From assembly GCA_014729995.1 (NCBI GenBank), contig WJIZ01000037.1, positions 1 to 50,686 on the forward strand: 50,686 nt of DNA, given 5' to 3'. This stretch comes from Candidatus Woesearchaeota archaeon. Its GTDB lineage: Archaea > Nanobdellota > Nanobdellia > Woesearchaeales > WJIZ01. A model generated the notes under the pieces. It had not been told where the DNA came from. It worked only from the letters and a program-made list of their open reading frames with translations, and did no database searches. The translations under genes were made by a program, and so were the position numbers. Below are positions 24,159-32,721 of this stretch, piece after piece (the first letter of the stretch is position 1; each line of letters begins with the position of its first letter).

Positions 24159-25574
24159 TCAAACACTTTGCATAGTGTTTGGCAATTTAGCTGCTGTGCC
24201 TACTAAAACATCTACCTTGTCCCGCTGTGCGTTGATAACATATACTTTATATCCATTAGCCTCAAAACTATCTGTAACCATTCCTGGGTTTGCTATTCCG
24301 TTATTCTTGAATTTGTGTATCGCTTTATCATAAAAATCAATAGAGGGATTATTCTCATTCAGGCCTGTTCTCCATATAAGGCCTCCATAATCAAGCACTG
24401 CCCTTTCTATCGCCTGTGTTGCAAACCCATTGCCCCTATAATCGGGCTTGGTTGCTATCTTGCATGCATATCCCATATTATCAAACTGCCTGACTACCAT
24501 GCCTCCAGACCATTCCTGCGCTTCAATATATATCCTATTTATTGGATGTTCTGCAAGGGTGCTTTCTTCCCAGTAATCTGTAACTAAAGCTAATCCCCTT
24601 TCCAGAAATGCGCTGTTAAATATATCAGTTAGCTCTAACTTGCCATTCTCTCCGAGATGTTCTGGCTGATCATATGATTGGATAATATAGGGCATCCTCA
24701 TGATAGTCCCGACCCCATCTGTAAGAAGCTCTGCCAAAAGGTCAGAAGGAGTAGTAATCTGTACACTCCTTCCAGGTCCAATCTGTTTCAATAGCTCATA
24801 AGCTGATTGGGTATTTAACGCCATACCGTCTTTTATAATTCCTTCTGTAATAAGCTGATGAAGATCCGCTTCAGACTTTATTTCTGATATGGTGTATCCA
24901 TTGTTATCTTCAACCGCACGATCTCCAAGCAACATAAGCTTATATGCTTGTAGCCATTTGACAACTTGTGCTGCTGCTGGGGTTGCATTCACATTATATT
25001 CCTGCCCATCATGGTCCATTCCGATATGACTTATTACAGGGATAATGCTGTTATGTAAGGAAGTTATTATGGGTGCTGTATCTACATATAATACATCACC
25101 CACATATCCTGTATCAATAGATTCTCCTGTTTTACTATCGATCTCAATCCCGTGTGGCCTTATCCTTAAAACCCCAAAAGGCATTGCTCGTGCTTCAACC
25201 CCACCACAATTTAAGCTTTCGACTACATTCTCTAAATTTTTTTGTGCAACAGGAACCATCTCAGAAAGCAATTGCTCATATGTCACTCGTATACCATTAA
25301 CCTTTCTTGAGCTTCTGTATGAAGGCAATTCATCATATTGAGGGCCGCCGCCTATGATAAGTGGCAAGGTTATACCTAATTTATTATCTAAAGTTTGATA
25401 ATTACGAACTATAGCTGCCAGCTCTTCACCCTCTAATAGCTTGCCGCTTGCTTTAACAACACCCACTTCATGCTTATTCATTCCTAGAAGCAGGTTTAGC
25501 CAATACTCTGAAACAGCTATACCTGTTTCCCTTTGGATTTCAGATAATCGGCCCTTGGTAAATTTTGTTTCCAT
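24159..25574 (-). CDS. Acetylglutamate kinase-like / N-acetyltransferase fusion
   Basis: 471 residues. Residues about 30-300 form an amino-acid-kinase domain: VVKASGKLL, LPLIIGGGPQYD, YNVNATPAAAQVVKWLQAYKL, IKDGMALNTQSAYELL and LLAELLTDGVGTIM parallel acetylglutamate kinase. Residues about 310-455 form a GNAT domain (ATKPDYRGNGFATQAIE; LIWRTGLNENNPSIDFYDKA) of the vertebrate/Xanthomonas NAGS type (PF04768 / DUF619). Such fusions carry NAGS and/or NAGK activity for arginine synthesis. No other arg gene is in the window. The kinase glycine-rich loop reads ASGK rather than GGN, so kinase activity may be lost. It is divergent from taw1 across a 24-bp palindrome. Confidence 0.8.
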   Translation of the reverse strand: METKFTKGRLSEIQRETGIAVSEYWLNLLLGMNKHEVGVVKASGKLLEGEELAAIVRNYQTLDNKLGITLPLIIGGGPQYDELPSYRSSRKVNGIRVTYEQLLSEMVPVAQKNLENVVESLNCGGVEARAMPFGVLRIRPHGIEIDSKTGESIDTGYVGDVLYVDTAPIITSLHNSIIPVISHIGMDHDGQEYNVNATPAAAQVVKWLQAYKLMLLGDRAVEDNNGYTISEIKSEADLHQLITEGIIKDGMALNTQSAYELLKQIGPGRSVQITTPSDLLAELLTDGVGTIMRMPYIIQSYDQPEHLGENGKLELTDIFNSAFLERGLALVTDYWEESTLAEHPINRIYIEAQEWSGGMVVRQFDNMGYACKIATKPDYRGNGFATQAIERAVLDYGGLIWRTGLNENNPSIDFYDKAIHKFKNNGIANPGMVTDSFEANGYKVYVINAQRDKVDVLVGTAAKLPNTMQSV

Positions 25575-25636
25575 TTTTTATCAGGAAAAAATTTAATTTT
25601 TAAAGACTATCGACCAGTATAGAACATAAATAAACA

Positions 25637-25660
25637 TAATTGTCTAATATTAGACAATTA
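25637..25660. promoter_or_regulatory. 24-bp perfect palindrome, candidate operator
   Basis: The half-site TAATTGTCTAAT is followed directly by its exact reverse complement ATTAGACAATTA. It lies in the divergent spacer, immediately before the TATA-like GCTTTAAAAT (25661-25670) of taw1 and about 63 bp from the ATG of the acetylglutamate kinase fusion. The position suits an activator or repressor acting on one or both genes. It is not followed by a T-run and is not a terminator between convergent genes. Confidence 0.7.
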
Positions 25661-25692
25661 GCTTTAAAATACCCTTTTGATTAGCTATTTCT

Positions 25693-26634
25693 ATGGACAA
25701 AAAACTTGAGTCGAGGTTAAAGAAACAGCATTACTATCTGGCAGGCAACCATTCAGCTGTAAAGATATGCACATGGACCAAGAAATCACTTAAGGATGAG
25801 GGGGCCTGCTATAAAGAGAAGTTTTATGGAATAAAATCTCATAGATGCTGCCAGATGACCCCTTCGTTTATGTGCGATTTAGAATGCATCTTCTGCTGGC
25901 GCAACATGGAGGCGCACACAGGGATTAAGATGGAGGGCAGGATTGATGAGCCCCATGAAATAATAGATAAGTGTGTGGAAGGGCAAAGGAAGCTTCTTAA
26001 CGGATTTCCCGGAAATGAGAAAATCAATATTAAGAAGTTCAGGGAAGCGCAGAACCCCAACCAATGGGCTATTAGCCTGACCGGGGAGCCGACGATTTAT
26101 CCTAAGCTAAATGAACTGATAAAATTGCTGAAAAAAAGGAGAGATTCTGTCTTTGTTGTCAGCAACGGCATGTTTCCTGAGAGGCTTAAGAATATCGAGC
26201 CCCCAACAAATCTTTATCTCTCATTGGATGCCCCAAACAAAGAGCTCTTTGAAAAAATTGATAAGCCCACTCAAAAAAATGCATGGCAGAAACTAAACAA
26301 AAGCTTAGAAATATTAAAGGAATTGAAGAAAAAGACAACAACTGTAATAAGGATCACTCTCATAAAAGGCATGAACGATACTGACATCAAAGGCTATGCC
26401 CCTCTAATAAAAAAAGCAGAGCCGAATTTTGTTGAAGTTAAATCATTTATGTTTGTAGGTTCTGCCAGGCTAAGGCTAAGTATGGCAAATATGTGCAGGC
26501 ATGAATATGTCAAGGAATTTGCTAAGAAGCTATCTAATATTTCAGGGTATGAAATAAAGGACGAAAGTGTAGAAAGCAGGGTTTGTTTGCTGAAGAGGGC
26601 TAAGGGGGAGATCCTAAGACGGCTTTATGAATAA
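25693..26634 (+). CDS. taw1: tRNA 4-demethylwyosine synthase Taw1 (TYW1-like radical SAM)
   Basis: 313 residues. The radical-SAM cluster motif is CDLECIFCW (Cys61, 65, 68). Upstream Cys26, 39 and 52 match the second Fe-S cluster of archaeal Taw1. SLTGEPTIYPKL and LSLDAPNKELF are further family blocks. The enzyme condenses pyruvate carbon with N1-methylguanosine-37 of tRNA-Phe, forming the tricyclic imidazo-purine of wyosine bases, an archaeal/eukaryotic modification. The fused flavodoxin of eukaryotic TYW1 is absent, as expected in archaea. Confidence 0.95.
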   Translation: MDKKLESRLKKQHYYLAGNHSAVKICTWTKKSLKDEGACYKEKFYGIKSHRCCQMTPSFMCDLECIFCWRNMEAHTGIKMEGRIDEPHEIIDKCVEGQRKLLNGFPGNEKINIKKFREAQNPNQWAISLTGEPTIYPKLNELIKLLKKRRDSVFVVSNGMFPERLKNIEPPTNLYLSLDAPNKELFEKIDKPTQKNAWQKLNKSLEILKELKKKTTTVIRITLIKGMNDTDIKGYAPLIKKAEPNFVEVKSFMFVGSARLRLSMANMCRHEYVKEFAKKLSNISGYEIKDESVESRVCLLKRAKGEILRRLYE

Positions 26635-27227
26635 TCCTTATCTTCTTCCAAATCGCATTTCATTATAGAATAAGGTATGCGTGTGCTTGAGGCTAAATCA
26701 AGTATTGCTTCCTGTTCTTTTGTGTAGAATTCCCTTTTACTCGAAAATTTAAAATTTTTTTCTTTAAACCTTGGTATTCATGCCATGCTTTCTCTTTATT
26801 TTTTTGTCTTTTTTCTATTTGAGATGCATCCAGGGTAAATATCAATAAATAAACAGGCAAGGACTGAACTCTTGATATGATTTTTTTATATTTTTTTTCG
26901 AAACGCACAGGCGAATCCCAATTAAAAATTTTTAACGAAATATGAAATCTTTCCAATATAAATATGCAATCCTCATTTCTTAATTTTTCTTCGATATAAT
27001 CTATAATTTTTTCGAAATAATTTAGCCTTATTTCTGTAATCCCTGGGATAAAATTGTGCCTCCATCCGAATAATAATTCTTCTTCGGTGTAGGCATATAT
27101 AACATTATCATTAATACTTTTTTTTATATTTTCTAAAGAAAGTACTTTTGCCAGAGCCTGCAATACCCTCAATTACTATTACTTTTTTATCCTTTGGGAT
27201 ATGCATATGATCAAGGTTTATCCACAT
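26625..27227 (-). pseudogene. P-loop nucleoside/nucleotide-kinase-like gene with two compensating frameshifts
   Basis: From ATG 27227 the frame reads MWINLDHMHIPKDKK, VIVIEGIAGSGKST (Walker A) and FFRKYKK, then breaks in an 8-A run (27118-27125). One frame over it continues SINDNVIYAYTEEELLFGWR ... DCIFILERFHISL ... up to KAWHEYQGLKKK. At a 7-A run (26755-26761) it shifts back: FSSKREFYTKEQEAILDLA, then SSTRIPYSIMKCDLEEDKDYS and a stop at 26625. The outer segments are in the same frame (603 bp, 201 codons), so one base is extra and one missing. The repaired protein resembles thymidylate/deoxynucleoside kinases (P-loop, then E-R-F-H-x-S). Either assembly error or real decay. Confidence 0.72.
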
Positions 27228-27247
27228 ATTAATAATTCTTTCGGGGC

Positions 27248-27703
27248 TTATCTATCAATTTTGTGTTTTTCAGCACATTGAACATATCCAGCTGCCAGGC
27301 CTGTCATTGTAGCTATTATCTTTTTCAAGGTATCTGCAGCTATCTTGTTTTTATAAGAATGTGCTACTTCGATTCTGCCTATCGCTTCATTAAACCTTAA
27401 GGTATAATCTCCGAAGCTGAAACTCTGCTTATTCCCGCTGTATCTCTTTTTTTTGCTCTTGAAAGTATTAGCCATGAAATTATCATACATTGCACTGCTT
27501 TTTTCATTATCAAAGGAAAATTTCACCGGAACATAAAAATGAACTTTATTTAAACTTACCCTATAAAGATCATAATTAAACATCAATTTATCATATTGCT
27601 GAGTCATATCATTTACCATATCAACAAGCAAAGAGTTGTCTTCAGCTTCTGCTTTTTTTATTTTAGATCCTAAACTTTTTAGGTCGGAGGATAGTGAGCC
27701 CAT
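27248..27703 (-). CDS. Uncharacterised soluble protein
   Basis: 151 residues, helical N-terminus and mixed C-terminal part; Lys/Asp rich, one Cys, no signal or membrane span. The block NKVHFYVPVKFSFDNEKSS followed by NKQSFSFGDYTLRFNEAIGRIEV suggests a small beta domain flanked by helices. It lies 20 bp upstream of the broken kinase on the same strand and likely shares its transcript. No family recognised. Confidence 0.65.
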   Translation of the reverse strand: MGSLSSDLKSLGSKIKKAEAEDNSLLVDMVNDMTQQYDKLMFNYDLYRVSLNKVHFYVPVKFSFDNEKSSAMYDNFMANTFKSKKKRYSGNKQSFSFGDYTLRFNEAIGRIEVAHSYKNKIAADTLKKIIATMTGLAAGYVQCAEKHKIDR

Positions 27704-27735
27704 TCCCAGCGTGAAAATTACCTTATTTAAATAAC

Positions 27736-28347
27736 TTACTCAATAGTAACAACCTTTCCTCTGGGGCCGGGATTAAAAACTTTGCAGCCCTTTATCTTAT
27801 CCCCCTTGCCGAAGTTCTCGTGGAAATGGCCGCAGAAAGCGTAATTTATCCTGAATTTTTTTATAAACCCTGTTAAGGACTTGTTGCCTAAATGCCTGCC
27901 CATTATCTTGTCCAGGGCTGTATTGTAAAAGGGTGAGTGGCTGACCAGTATAAGTATCTTTTTCTTTTTTTTGAATTTATCCAGCTTAGCCTTTATAGTC
28001 CGCGCCCATTCCTCAAACTCAATGTCTTTCTCGGTAAAGCCGCCCCCTCCCCACCCGATGAGCCTTATATTTTTGAAAGCTGAGATTCTTTTGTGGATGA
28101 ATTTAACATTAGGGTATTTCTTTGATATTTCCCTTACTAAGGCTTCTTCTTCATGGTTGCCGTGTATTAAGAAAATTCTTTTGTTAAGCCTGGACAGCTT
28201 TGCAACAAGTTTTTTCACGCCCTGCTCGAATGTTGTGAAATCTCCCGCACATATCAGAAAGTCAGGCTTATGCTCTTTTATCTTTTTTTTAAGTATGTTA
28301 AAATATTTCCTGTTCCCGTGCAAATCAACAAATGCAAGGCATTTCAT
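27736..28347 (-). CDS. Calcineurin-like metallophosphoesterase
   Basis: 203 residues with the full metal-binding set: D-x-H in FVDLHG (residues 7-9), GD in CAGDFTTFEQG, GNHE in IHGNHEEEA, His in LVSHSP and GHFHE near the C-terminus. It hydrolyses a phosphoester; the substrate cannot be read from sequence. The length and compact form match archaeal YfcE/MJ0936-like phosphodiesterases. A GGGG loop after LIGW is unusual but common in this archaeal subgroup. Confidence 0.88.
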   Translation of the reverse strand: MKCLAFVDLHGNRKYFNILKKKIKEHKPDFLICAGDFTTFEQGVKKLVAKLSRLNKRIFLIHGNHEEEALVREISKKYPNVKFIHKRISAFKNIRLIGWGGGGFTEKDIEFEEWARTIKAKLDKFKKKKKILILVSHSPFYNTALDKIMGRHLGNKSLTGFIKKFRINYAFCGHFHENFGKGDKIKGCKVFNPGPRGKVVTIE

Positions 28348-28395
28348 GGTTATATTTCGTGCTTTTTATATTTAAAATTAATGCAATATAGCAAT

Positions 28396-29598
28396 TTATG
28401 AGAAAGTGTAATAATCCTCCAGCACTATCTTATCCAGCTCCTCTGCCTGCCTTATTATCTGCAGCCTGCCTTTGCCGATCTCCACAAACCTTTCAGCGAA
28501 TTCAGATGCTTCCCTATCCAGGTTAATGCCTATCAGAGAAACAGTTATCCCTGCATTTCTTATATTGGCCATTTCTACGAGGCTTTCTTTTTTTGGCTCA
28601 TTCCCGACTGTGGGCATAGCATCAGTTATGACTATAAGATGCCTGGTAAATTCTCCCTTTGGGAATAGTTCCAATGATTTGTGGAGCATTCCCCTGAAAT
28701 CGGTCTGTTTGGATGCCCTGATCCTGGATATTTTTTCCAGCAGCATGGGGAAGTTTGAAGTGGGGTAAATTTTCTCTTTTATATCTGAGCCGAAAACAAT
28801 GAGGCCTACTTTGTCTTTTTGCTCAATTGCCTTATAAGCCAGGGCAATGCCTGCTTTCTTGGACATCTCTATCTTCTTTCCTTTCATGCTGCCGGAGGCG
28901 TCCACAGCATAGATTATATATGCACTGCCTTTGCTCTGCATCTCGCTGGTCCTAAGATCTGTTCGCATTACTTTTTTATGGCCCCTCCTTATAGCCATTT
29001 TCAGGCTTTGCTTTATTTCAATGTCCCTGTACCTGTCGCCTTTCTTATAATGCCGGAAATCCCCCCTTTCGCCGTAATGGGAAGCTTTTTTATGTATCTT
29101 TTCACCGAATATCCCTTTTGGGATTATGTTGTCAAGCTCTTCGGCATACAACAGAAGAGAAGCCAATTTAAAGCCTTTTTCAGCTATAGAGCTGTCCCTT
29201 TTCAACAGCTTTTTTTCTTTTAACTCGTCTATCCTGCCCTTGAGCTTTTTCTTGAGCTCTTTCCTGAATTCAGGTATTTTTATATTCCTCTTTATATAAT
29301 CAGGATTATATCCGGAGATGAGCCTGATTAATGTTTTCCCGTATATTTTCTTTGCCATGGAATAATTATTCGTGAGATTTTGGAACATCATATCGGGATT
29401 GAATGCGCTGATGCCCTGGTTTATGGCTTCGTTAAGAATCCTTCCTTCCTCTTTGGCTCTTTCATCCTGCTGCTGTACAGATTTTAAGAGCTGGCTTTCA
29501 ATATTTTCAGTGCTTGTTTTGCTTTCAGCTGACTCAATCTCTTTTAACTCATCTATATCTACGTTGTAATCCGGGCTACCCCGCATCACTTCTTTCAT
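28396..29598 (-). CDS. VWA-domain protein partnered with MoxR ATPase
   Basis: 400 residues. The helical N-terminal half carries a charged linker (YGERGDFRHYKKGDRYRDIE). The C-terminal von Willebrand A domain has the MIDAS motif DASGSMKG, with TDFRG and ITDAMPT completing the site. This pairs with the AAA+ MoxR gene just upstream (overlap 23 bp), like the BchI/BchD or MoxR/CoxE pairs that insert metals or remodel complexes. Later in-frame ATG 29586 shortens the overlap to 11 bp and may be the true start. The target is unknown. Confidence 0.87.
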   Translation of the reverse strand: MKEVMRGSPDYNVDIDELKEIESAESKTSTENIESQLLKSVQQQDERAKEEGRILNEAINQGISAFNPDMMFQNLTNNYSMAKKIYGKTLIRLISGYNPDYIKRNIKIPEFRKELKKKLKGRIDELKEKKLLKRDSSIAEKGFKLASLLLYAEELDNIIPKGIFGEKIHKKASHYGERGDFRHYKKGDRYRDIEIKQSLKMAIRRGHKKVMRTDLRTSEMQSKGSAYIIYAVDASGSMKGKKIEMSKKAGIALAYKAIEQKDKVGLIVFGSDIKEKIYPTSNFPMLLEKISRIRASKQTDFRGMLHKSLELFPKGEFTRHLIVITDAMPTVGNEPKKESLVEMANIRNAGITVSLIGINLDREASEFAERFVEIGKGRLQIIRQAEELDKIVLEDYYTFS

Positions 29599-30490
29599 TC
29601 AGCAGGCCTTCAATATCCATCTTGGAGAACTGCTTCTCTATATATTCTACAGGGCTCTGGAGATATTTGATAGAGGGCTTTAGCTTGATCCTGTGAGAAA
29701 GGACAGAAACAACAGCCTCTTTCAAGTCATTCAGCCCGACTTTATCCCTGCCTGCGAGGAGTGCATTGGCCTGGCTCCTGTCATAAAGCCCTATGCTTGC
29801 CCTGACTGAGGGGTGCTTTTCCAAATCGATGCTATCCCTTAAGATCCTGATGAAATGCACCATCAAGCTGAGCATATCAGAAGGGACTTTACATAATTTT
29901 TTCCCTCTCAGCCTTATAATTTTTTCTTCTATGCCCTCTTTTTCCGGATAGCCCATGTATATGACATCAAACCTGTCCAGCAGTACATCGCTGAGCTTTT
30001 CTGTGGAAGTGTCTTCGGGATTCATGGTTCCTATAAAGATAAAATCAATATCAAAATCCACATCATAGCTCCCGATCGTGGCCTTCTTCTCTTCCAGAAC
30101 CTGAAGCATCGCATTCTGCAGCTTTTCAGGGCATCTATTCAGCTCGTCAAAAAACAATATTCCCTTGTCTGCCTTGAATATTTTGCCTTTTTGGAATGCC
30201 TCTATGGACAGGGGGCCGTATTCCAGGGCTTTCACAGGATCTATATCCCCCAAGATGTCCTCAACTGTTAAGTCGGGGCTGCCCTGTATCCTTATGAAAT
30301 TCTTCAACCCCATCTTTGAAACATTCTTTGCCAATGTTGTCTTGCCTATTCCGGGCGGGCCTACAATGATTATGTTCCTGGCAGCTATCAAGGCGCTCTT
30401 TACTTCTTTTTTTACTTTGTCCTGGCCTAGTATGTCTGTAAAGCAGTCTTGTTTCTGCAGCAATTTGCCCTTTAGTTTTTCGAACGGCAT
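29576..30490 (-). CDS. MoxR-family AAA+ ATPase
   Basis: 304 residues. Walker A is GPPGIGKTTL (about 44-53), Walker B ILFFDELNR, the sensor 1 region FIGTMNPED, then an arginine-finger region LLDRFDVIYMGYPEKE and the lid domain. It is the chaperone-like ATPase that acts on or through the VWA protein encoded next. A TATA-like TTATATAAATC at about 30513-30524 stands 25-28 bp before the ATG, so the pair is a leaderless two-gene operon. Confidence 0.92.
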   Translation of the reverse strand: MPFEKLKGKLLQKQDCFTDILGQDKVKKEVKSALIAARNIIIVGPPGIGKTTLAKNVSKMGLKNFIRIQGSPDLTVEDILGDIDPVKALEYGPLSIEAFQKGKIFKADKGILFFDELNRCPEKLQNAMLQVLEEKKATIGSYDVDFDIDFIFIGTMNPEDTSTEKLSDVLLDRFDVIYMGYPEKEGIEEKIIRLRGKKLCKVPSDMLSLMVHFIRILRDSIDLEKHPSVRASIGLYDRSQANALLAGRDKVGLNDLKEAVVSVLSHRIKLKPSIKYLQSPVEYIEKQFSKMDIEGLLNERSDAG

Positions 30491-30590
30491 AGGGCTGACA
30501 GGAAGATTTGTTGATTTATATAATTAACCCGCAAAATCAGGCCCATTCCCGGAATACGGCATATTTACGGCCAAAGCTGACTTAAATACA

Positions 30591-31367
30591 CTAAGACAGG
30601 CAGTTTTCCTGCAAGCCAGCATACCGGCAAAGCATTTTTTTATAACCAGCAAAAATATCTGTAATTTTTTCATCGGACTGATTATTTATAATTGCGTGCG
30701 CCTTTCTTTCCAGCTGTATCCTGTATATCTTAGGCATCAGCTTAATAGCTTCATCAAATTCATGGTTTCTAAGTGTCTGCTGCCCATTCAATGAATCATG
30801 AACAGCATGCATCACGATACCAATGCGCATCATTTCCGGCTTTAAAACCCCATCAAGTATATCCAGTACGTCTGTCCAATAGGAATCCCTGTCATGTAAA
30901 GCTGTACGCTTCCCTGCTATCTCTACCAAAGCTTTGTAATCAATGCTGATTGGACCATATTCATCATCATCCCCCAATGCATCAAATCTCTCATCTAATA
31001 CTCTGGGTTTTTCAATTGTACCCAAACTTCCATCCGGAATTAATGAGCCAAGAGGCCTGTTGTCTTTCTTCTTTGGTTTTGGCCCGGGTTTTCTACGTTG
31101 CCTACCAGACCTGCTGCCGGCATAAATTGTAGAACTATCAACAGCATACCCTAGTGAATTAGTCGCGCAATATTCTGCACCCACTTTTGCTTCTAACCGG
31201 GAGGGAGATAAGTACATGGGATCTGGCTTTTTTGCTATCTTATCCAGTATTGCGGGCATGCTTTGAGAGGGCTCTTTCCACTGTGTTGAACCAATCTTTC
31301 TTTTTTTCCATTCTCCACTTTTATTACTATATTCATTGTCTTTAATAAATAATGTATCCACAGCCAT
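30591..31367 (-). CDS. Uncharacterised protein with basic AT-hook-like segment
   Basis: 258 residues. N-terminal third is polar. At about residues 84-101 a basic segment SGRQRRKPGPKPKKK resembles an AT-hook or disordered nucleic-acid-binding linker. The C-terminal part is helical with CRYAGLQENC near the end. No signal peptide or membrane span. GGGGA lies 3-4 bp before the ATG. Its promoter contains the same two 13-bp words as the pst promoter (see 31404-31426), so it may respond to phosphate. I do not recognise the family. Confidence 0.65.
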   Translation of the reverse strand: MAVDTLFIKDNEYSNKSGEWKKRKIGSTQWKEPSQSMPAILDKIAKKPDPMYLSPSRLEAKVGAEYCATNSLGYAVDSSTIYAGSRSGRQRRKPGPKPKKKDNRPLGSLIPDGSLGTIEKPRVLDERFDALGDDDEYGPISIDYKALVEIAGKRTALHDRDSYWTDVLDILDGVLKPEMMRIGIVMHAVHDSLNGQQTLRNHEFDEAIKLMPKIYRIQLERKAHAIINNQSDEKITDIFAGYKKMLCRYAGLQENCLS

Positions 31368-31403
31368 TTTCCCCTTTTAGTTAAACTCAACCTTTTCTTA
31401 AAT

Positions 31404-31426
31404 CTTAACTATATAGGCTATATAGA
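31404..31426 (-). promoter_or_regulatory. Two overlapping CTATATAG palindromes shared with the pst promoter
   Basis: On the plus strand the site reads CTTAACTATATAG immediately followed by GCTATATAGA, giving palindromic CTATATAG at 31409-31416 and 31418-31425. Read on the minus strand the 31409-31416 copy is correctly placed as a TATA box for the gene starting at 31367. Both words recur in the pst promoter (32618-32659). Confidence 0.6.
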
Positions 31427-31494
31427 TATTGCAGTTTAAAATGCCCCCCTATCAGGAGGAAAAATTTACATTTTATTGAATATACTATATTAAT

Positions 31495-32442
31495 TCACAA
31501 GATGCTGTCCTTTATCATTTTCCTGTAGAAAGATATGTTGATTATCTCTTCCTCTATATCAACAGTAAACCTGATAATGTCTTCAAGGTAATCAGAAATA
31601 GCCTTATCATTTATTTCAGCTAATTTCTTTTTGATGCCTGCTATTTCGGCATTGCTTATTTTCCTGAACACATTGTCTGAAGCAGCCAACAGGTGCTTAG
31701 TGCTGCGGTTAAGCTCTTTCTTCACTAATTCCAGCAGCTTCTCCTGCGATATGCTTTTTCTGCATTTGTGGAGATACTCGCAGAGATGGTTTATATTGTC
31801 GCCTATATTCTCCAGCTTTTTGCTTATCAGAAAATATGATGGAATCAGAGAAACATTTCTTATTCTGGATGACAGGAGCACCTTTGAGTCTATGAGGGCT
31901 AGAGAGACAATCTTGGTCATGAGATGGAATAGCCTGTCTATTTCGTTTTCGTTCATCCTGATTTCCACTATATCAAGGTCTTCGAGCAGGTTTGATATAG
32001 AAAGATCGACAATCAGGCTTATCCTGTATAGGATCTGGTTTATGTCTATTTTGGATTTGTCCAAAAGAACCTTTAATGTAATCTTATTCTTATCTTCGTA
32101 GCTAATCTCTGTGCCGCTCATATGCGTAATGGTTTTCCTGATTTTTGCCTTGGCTTCTTTTGCCAGGCCCTTTTTGGAGAAAAGATTTATTGTTTCTGCA
32201 CCCAGATAATAGATAGCAAAAATAATCTGGTCTATATTTTCCAGGTAATCATCCACGTTCAGGGATATTTCGCTTATTTTTTTGTCCTCCAATGCATAGG
32301 GCGAAATTACCAAAGAGCGGTTATTGTTTTCTGTTATTATAATTTCGTGCCTTTTCTTGAGATTATTTTTTTTAACCCATGCTTTGGGCAGGGAGACGGA
32401 ATAGGTTGTGCCAGCGACAAGCTGAATTTTTCTCCTGTGCAT
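31495..32442 (-). CDS. AbrB-type DNA-binding / PhoU-domain regulator
   Basis: 315 residues. Residues 1-45 (RRKIQLVAGTTYSVSLPKAWVK) form a SpoVT/AbrB-type swapped-hairpin DNA-binding domain. The rest (about 100-315) is two PhoU-like helical repeats with E-x-x-R/D-x-x-x-x-D metal motifs (MNENEIDRLFHLM; SKKLENIGDNINHLCEYL). This architecture is an archaeal phosphate regulator that replaces the bacterial PhoB/PhoR output, and it is divergent from pstSCAB. It probably senses transporter or phosphate state and controls the shared intergenic region and perhaps the gene at 30591-31367. Confidence 0.88.
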   Translation of the reverse strand: MHRRKIQLVAGTTYSVSLPKAWVKKNNLKKRHEIIITENNNRSLVISPYALEDKKISEISLNVDDYLENIDQIIFAIYYLGAETINLFSKKGLAKEAKAKIRKTITHMSGTEISYEDKNKITLKVLLDKSKIDINQILYRISLIVDLSISNLLEDLDIVEIRMNENEIDRLFHLMTKIVSLALIDSKVLLSSRIRNVSLIPSYFLISKKLENIGDNINHLCEYLHKCRKSISQEKLLELVKKELNRSTKHLLAASDNVFRKISNAEIAGIKKKLAEINDKAISDYLEDIIRFTVDIEEEIINISFYRKMIKDSIL

Positions 32443-32721
32443 ATTTTATGATTTCGAATTAAATACTATATAAATATTTCTATACTCTATATTTATTATT
32501 TAAAAATATATAATAAAAAATTGAATAAATAAATTCTAAAATCATATAATTTTAATGAACTACAGAAATGATAAATTTTTTGAAATATATGAATTATTAA
32601 TATTATAAATTTAAGCTTAACTATATAGTTTTTCTAAATACTATTTAGGCTATATAGACAACTAATTTAATTGTGTATTGTTATTTTGTAATTCTTATAA
32701 GAATTTATGGGGGGTGAAACC
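32443..32721. promoter_or_regulatory. Divergent phosphate-module control region
   Basis: This 279-bp, extremely AT-rich spacer separates the AbrB-PhoU gene from pstS. It contains CTTAACTATATAG ending at 32628, a variant CTATTTAG at 32641-32648, and TAGGCTATATAGA spanning 32646-32658. The CTATATAG at 32650-32657 is also a plausible TATA box for pstS, leaving a leader of about 40 bases. ACTATATAA and CTATAC words near 32463-32485 lie by the regulator start. No small gene is evident. Confidence 0.6.
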
